The notes beneath the pieces were generated by a model. The model worked only from the letters and a program-made list of their open reading frames with translations. It did no database searches and was not told the origin of the DNA. This document shows positions 5,757-7,728 of a DNA stretch of 7,728 nucleotides, piece by piece (position 1 is the first letter of the stretch; the number at the start of each line of letters is the position of its first letter). This DNA comes from Lysobacterales bacterium CG_4_10_14_3_um_filter_64_11. GTDB lineage: Bacteria; Pseudomonadota; Gammaproteobacteria; Xanthomonadales; Xanthomonadaceae. Made by a program: the position numbers and the translations under genes. The stretch is from assembly GCA_002782905.1 (NCBI GenBank), contig PFJA01000100.1:13200-20927 (forward strand). Reading direction: 5' to 3'.

Positions 5757-7634
5757 TTACGCCCCTGCACTTGGCGAATCGACGAATCGCTGTGCCCAAA
5801 GCTCCAGACACAGCACCTGCCACAACGTCTCGCTGCGGTCGCCAGTACCGCTGAGATGCTCGCGCAGCAACGCATCAGCAGCGGCCGGGTCAACCAAGCC
5901 ACGCTCGCGAAACGCGCTGGCTGCAAAGGTATCTTGCGCCAAGCTGCGCAACGGGCCGCGAAACCATTCGGCGATCGGAATTGCAAATCCCTGTTTGGGC
6001 TTGCTGAGCACATCGGCCGGCAACCACCGCGCTGCTACCTTGCGCAGCAGGTATTTGCCGCGCCCATTGCGCACCCGCAACGACCCCGGCAAGCGCAGCG
6101 CAAACTGTGCCAGACCAGGCTCCAGAAACGGCGCCCGCCCTTCCAGCGAGGTGGCCATCGCCATGCGATCGAGCTTCACCAGAATGTCGTCGGGCAGGTA
6201 GCTTTGCAGATCGATGGCGACCGCGCGATCCAGCGCCGAGCGGCCGGCGCCGAGATCGCTATCGGTCTGGCCCAGCAAGGGCAGGTGGTAATGGCCATCG
6301 CCACCTGCTCGTGCGCACAGCGCACGTGCCTGGTCGGGGCGGGTGAGGGCCACGCCGCTGAGATAGCGCTCGGCAAACGGCAGGCCAAGACGCTCACCGA
6401 CACGTTGCCAGCGACCACCGCGGGGATTGGGCAGCAGCGCACCGGCCATGCGCAGCGCCGCGCCCGCCAAGGGCCGCAACGGGCCAAGGCGTTCCAGCGC
6501 GAGCAGGCGCAGGTAACGATCATAACCGCCGAACAGTTCATCGCCGCCATCACCGGTCAACACCATCTTGACCTGTTGCTGCGCCAATTGCGCTACCAGA
6601 AATGTCGGCACCGCCGAGGAGTCGGCGAACGGCTCGTCGAAATGCCAGACCAGTCGCTGCAGCAGTGCCACGGCATCGGGCTCGACCACCAGTTCGTGAT
6701 GATCGGTGCCGAGGTGACGGGCAACCCGGCGGGCATCATCCAGCTCGCTGTACGCCGTTTCCTTGAAGCCGATGGTGAAGGTCTTGACCGGCTGCGCAAG
6801 TTGTTGCGCCATCAATGCCACCACCACACTGGAATCCAGTCCGCCACTGAGAAACGCGCCAAACGGCACGTCGGCCACCAGTCGGCTGGATACCGCATGC
6901 TGCAAGTGCCGAGCCAATGCGTCCTCGGCTGCCACCTCATCCAGCGCTGATTTCGGCGTGAGCGAGGCCTGCCAGTAACGCTGCAAACGCAGTTGACCAT
7001 CGCGATAGCGCAGGTAATGCGCGGGCGGCAGCTTGCGGATGCCAGTGAAGATGCTCAGCGGGCACGGCACATAGCCATAGCTGAAATAGGCGCGCACCGC
7101 CTCCGAATCGATCTGCCGCGGGCAATCCGGTGCCTGCAACAGCGATTTGAGCTCCGAGCCAAACAGCAGTCGCCGTTCGTTGTGGGCGTAATACAACGGC
7201 TTTTCGCCGAAGCGATCGCGTGCCAGCAGCAGGCTGTGATCGCGGCGATCCCAGATGGCGATGGCAAACATGCCGTCGAGGCGCGTAAAGCAGTGTTCGC
7301 CATCGCGCAGATACGCCTGCAAGACGACTTCGGCATCACCGTGACTGTGAAAAACGTGACCATCGGCTTGCAACTGCGCACGCAGCTCGCGGAAATTGTA
7401 GATCTCGCCGTTGAATACCAGGCAGACATCGCCGCAAGCGCCATAAACCGGCTGCTGTCCACCCGCCACGTCGATGATGGACAGCCGCCGCATCCCCAGC
7501 AATGCGCGTTCGTCATGATGCAGGCCATCGTCGTCGGGTCCACGATGACGAATCACGGACGTCATGTCGCGACCCAGCGCGGGTGATGGCGCAGGTTGAT
7601 TCGCGGCGACCACCAGCCCGGCAATTCCGCACAT
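5757..7634 (-). CDS. asnB: asparagine synthase-type glutamine-hydrolysing amidotransferase
   Basis: The 625-residue enzyme moves the amide nitrogen of glutamine onto an ATP-activated carboxylate. Residue 2 is the nucleophilic Cys, exposed after Met removal, so the start is fixed. The class II glutaminase domain (1 to about 200) shows RHRGPDDDG (29-37), MRRLSIID (48-55), NGEIYN (75-80) and GDAE (99-102). The synthetase domain (about 230-600) has the pyrophosphate loop SGGLDSS (263-269), FDEPFADSSAVPTF (332-345) and GDGGDELFGGYDRY (361-374). All key residues appear intact. The AsnB family includes true asparagine synthetases and many enzymes in polysaccharide clusters that amidate uronic acids or other acidic sugars. 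The context, directly coupled to a glycan ligase, favours the second role, but this is inference. GGAG lies 10 nt upstream, overlapping the end of the preceding gene, whose TGA is 3 bp before this ATG. Confidence 0.93.
   Translation of the reverse strand: MCGIAGLVVAANQPAPSPALGRDMTSVIRHRGPDDDGLHHDERALLGMRRLSIIDVAGGQQPVYGACGDVCLVFNGEIYNFRELRAQLQADGHVFHSHGDAEVVLQAYLRDGEHCFTRLDGMFAIAIWDRRDHSLLLARDRFGEKPLYYAHNERRLLFGSELKSLLQAPDCPRQIDSEAVRAYFSYGYVPCPLSIFTGIRKLPPAHYLRYRDGQLRLQRYWQASLTPKSALDEVAAEDALARHLQHAVSSRLVADVPFGAFLSGGLDSSVVVALMAQQLAQPVKTFTIGFKETAYSELDDARRVARHLGTDHHELVVEPDAVALLQRLVWHFDEPFADSSAVPTFLVAQLAQQQVKMVLTGDGGDELFGGYDRYLRLLALERLGPLRPLAGAALRMAGALLPNPRGGRWQRVGERLGLPFAERYLSGVALTRPDQARALCARAGGDGHYHLPLLGQTDSDLGAGRSALDRAVAIDLQSYLPDDILVKLDRMAMATSLEGRAPFLEPGLAQFALRLPGSLRVRNGRGKYLLRKVAARWLPADVLSKPKQGFAIPIAEWFRGPLRSLAQDTFAASAFRERGLVDPAAADALLREHLSGTGDRSETLWQVLCLELWAQRFVDSPSAGA
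5762..5766 (-). promoter_or_regulatory. ribosome-binding site of the ligase gene inside the asnB 3' end
   Basis: AGGGG on the minus strand, 7 nt before the GTG at 5754, overlaps the last asnB codons. The arrangement AGGGGCGTAAGCGTG suggests translational coupling of the two genes. Confidence 0.5.
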
Positions 7635-7637
7635 GGC

Positions 7638-7728
7638 TCAGAGGCTCCGATTCGATGTTGCGGCAGAGCGCAGATCGACCACGCCACCACTGCGGTACAG
7701 GTGCAGCAGTCGATCGAGTACGCCGTCG
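7638..7728 (-). CDS. 3' end of an unidentified upstream gene (runs off right edge)
   Basis: One minus-strand frame entering from the right edge stays open for 29 codons (beginning DGVLDRLLHLYRSGGVVDLR) and ends in TGA at 7640-7638, 3 bp before the asnB ATG. The tight spacing is typical of an operon. The fragment is too short to assign; a glycosyltransferase would fit the context but nothing visible shows it. The other two frames are also open over this short span, so the call rests on spacing and a plausible residue mix. Confidence 0.5.
   Translation of the reverse strand, partial: DGVLDRLLHLYRSGGVVDLRSAATSNRSL

Noticed and set aside
5200..6950. Plus-strand frames of 333 and 364 codons opposite the ligase and asnB genes
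   Set aside because: They are rich in Gln/His/Arg, lie antisense to two genes with intact family motifs, and show no motif of their own.

Overview
The window (about 60% G+C by eye) looks like part of a surface-polysaccharide gene cluster from a Gram-negative bacterium. The high G+C, the REP-like 'GGGAGCGCGC' palindrome and the style of the repeat protein suggest a gammaproteobacterium, perhaps of the Xanthomonadales (Lysobacter/Rhodanobacter-like). That placement is inference and no marker gene is present. Every gene I can support lies on the minus strand, so transcription runs from high to low coordinates.

In order of transcription: (i) 7728-7638, the last 29 codons of an unidentified upstream gene; (ii) 7634-5757, an asparagine-synthase-type glutamine amidotransferase (asnB family) with an intact Cys2 glutaminase and intact ATP site; (iii) 5754-4417, a multi-pass membrane protein of the O-antigen ligase/Wzy polymerase superfamily, starting 2 bp after the asnB stop; (iv) 4346-3573, a class I SAM-dependent methyltransferase. 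The spacing suggests one operon. Its likely job is to build a modified (amidated, methylated) glycan and then polymerise or ligate it.

A 277-bp gap (3572-3296) holds a weak hairpin and then a promoter/leader region. Next is a 931-residue exported protein (3295-500). It has a signal peptide, a beta-propeller-like N-terminal half, and a C-terminal half made of two copies of a composite A-B repeat. Its biochemical role is unknown.

The stretch 499-69 has no convincing gene. It contains a strong terminator hairpin (428-459), a REP-like palindrome (about 341-374), a hairpin (298-316), a two-tier hairpin with a T-run (167-219), and the promoter and leader of another minus-strand gene. Only the first 22 codons of that gene are visible (68-1). 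It begins with GTG and encodes an apparent signal peptide.

The most interesting observation is that the 931-residue protein and the left-edge gene, both exported, share the same leader plan. A -10-like box is followed by GCGC(A/C)C, then a hairpin with a T/TT-CAGGGGG-type loop, then TCACC, 8-10 nt, CGGAG, 7-8 nt and GTG. The hairpin stems differ at two positions by compensatory changes, as expected of a conserved structure. In both leaders the G-rich loop could pair with the C-rich stretch between the ribosome-binding site and the GTG. This may be an undescribed 5'-terminal regulatory element for secreted surface proteins.
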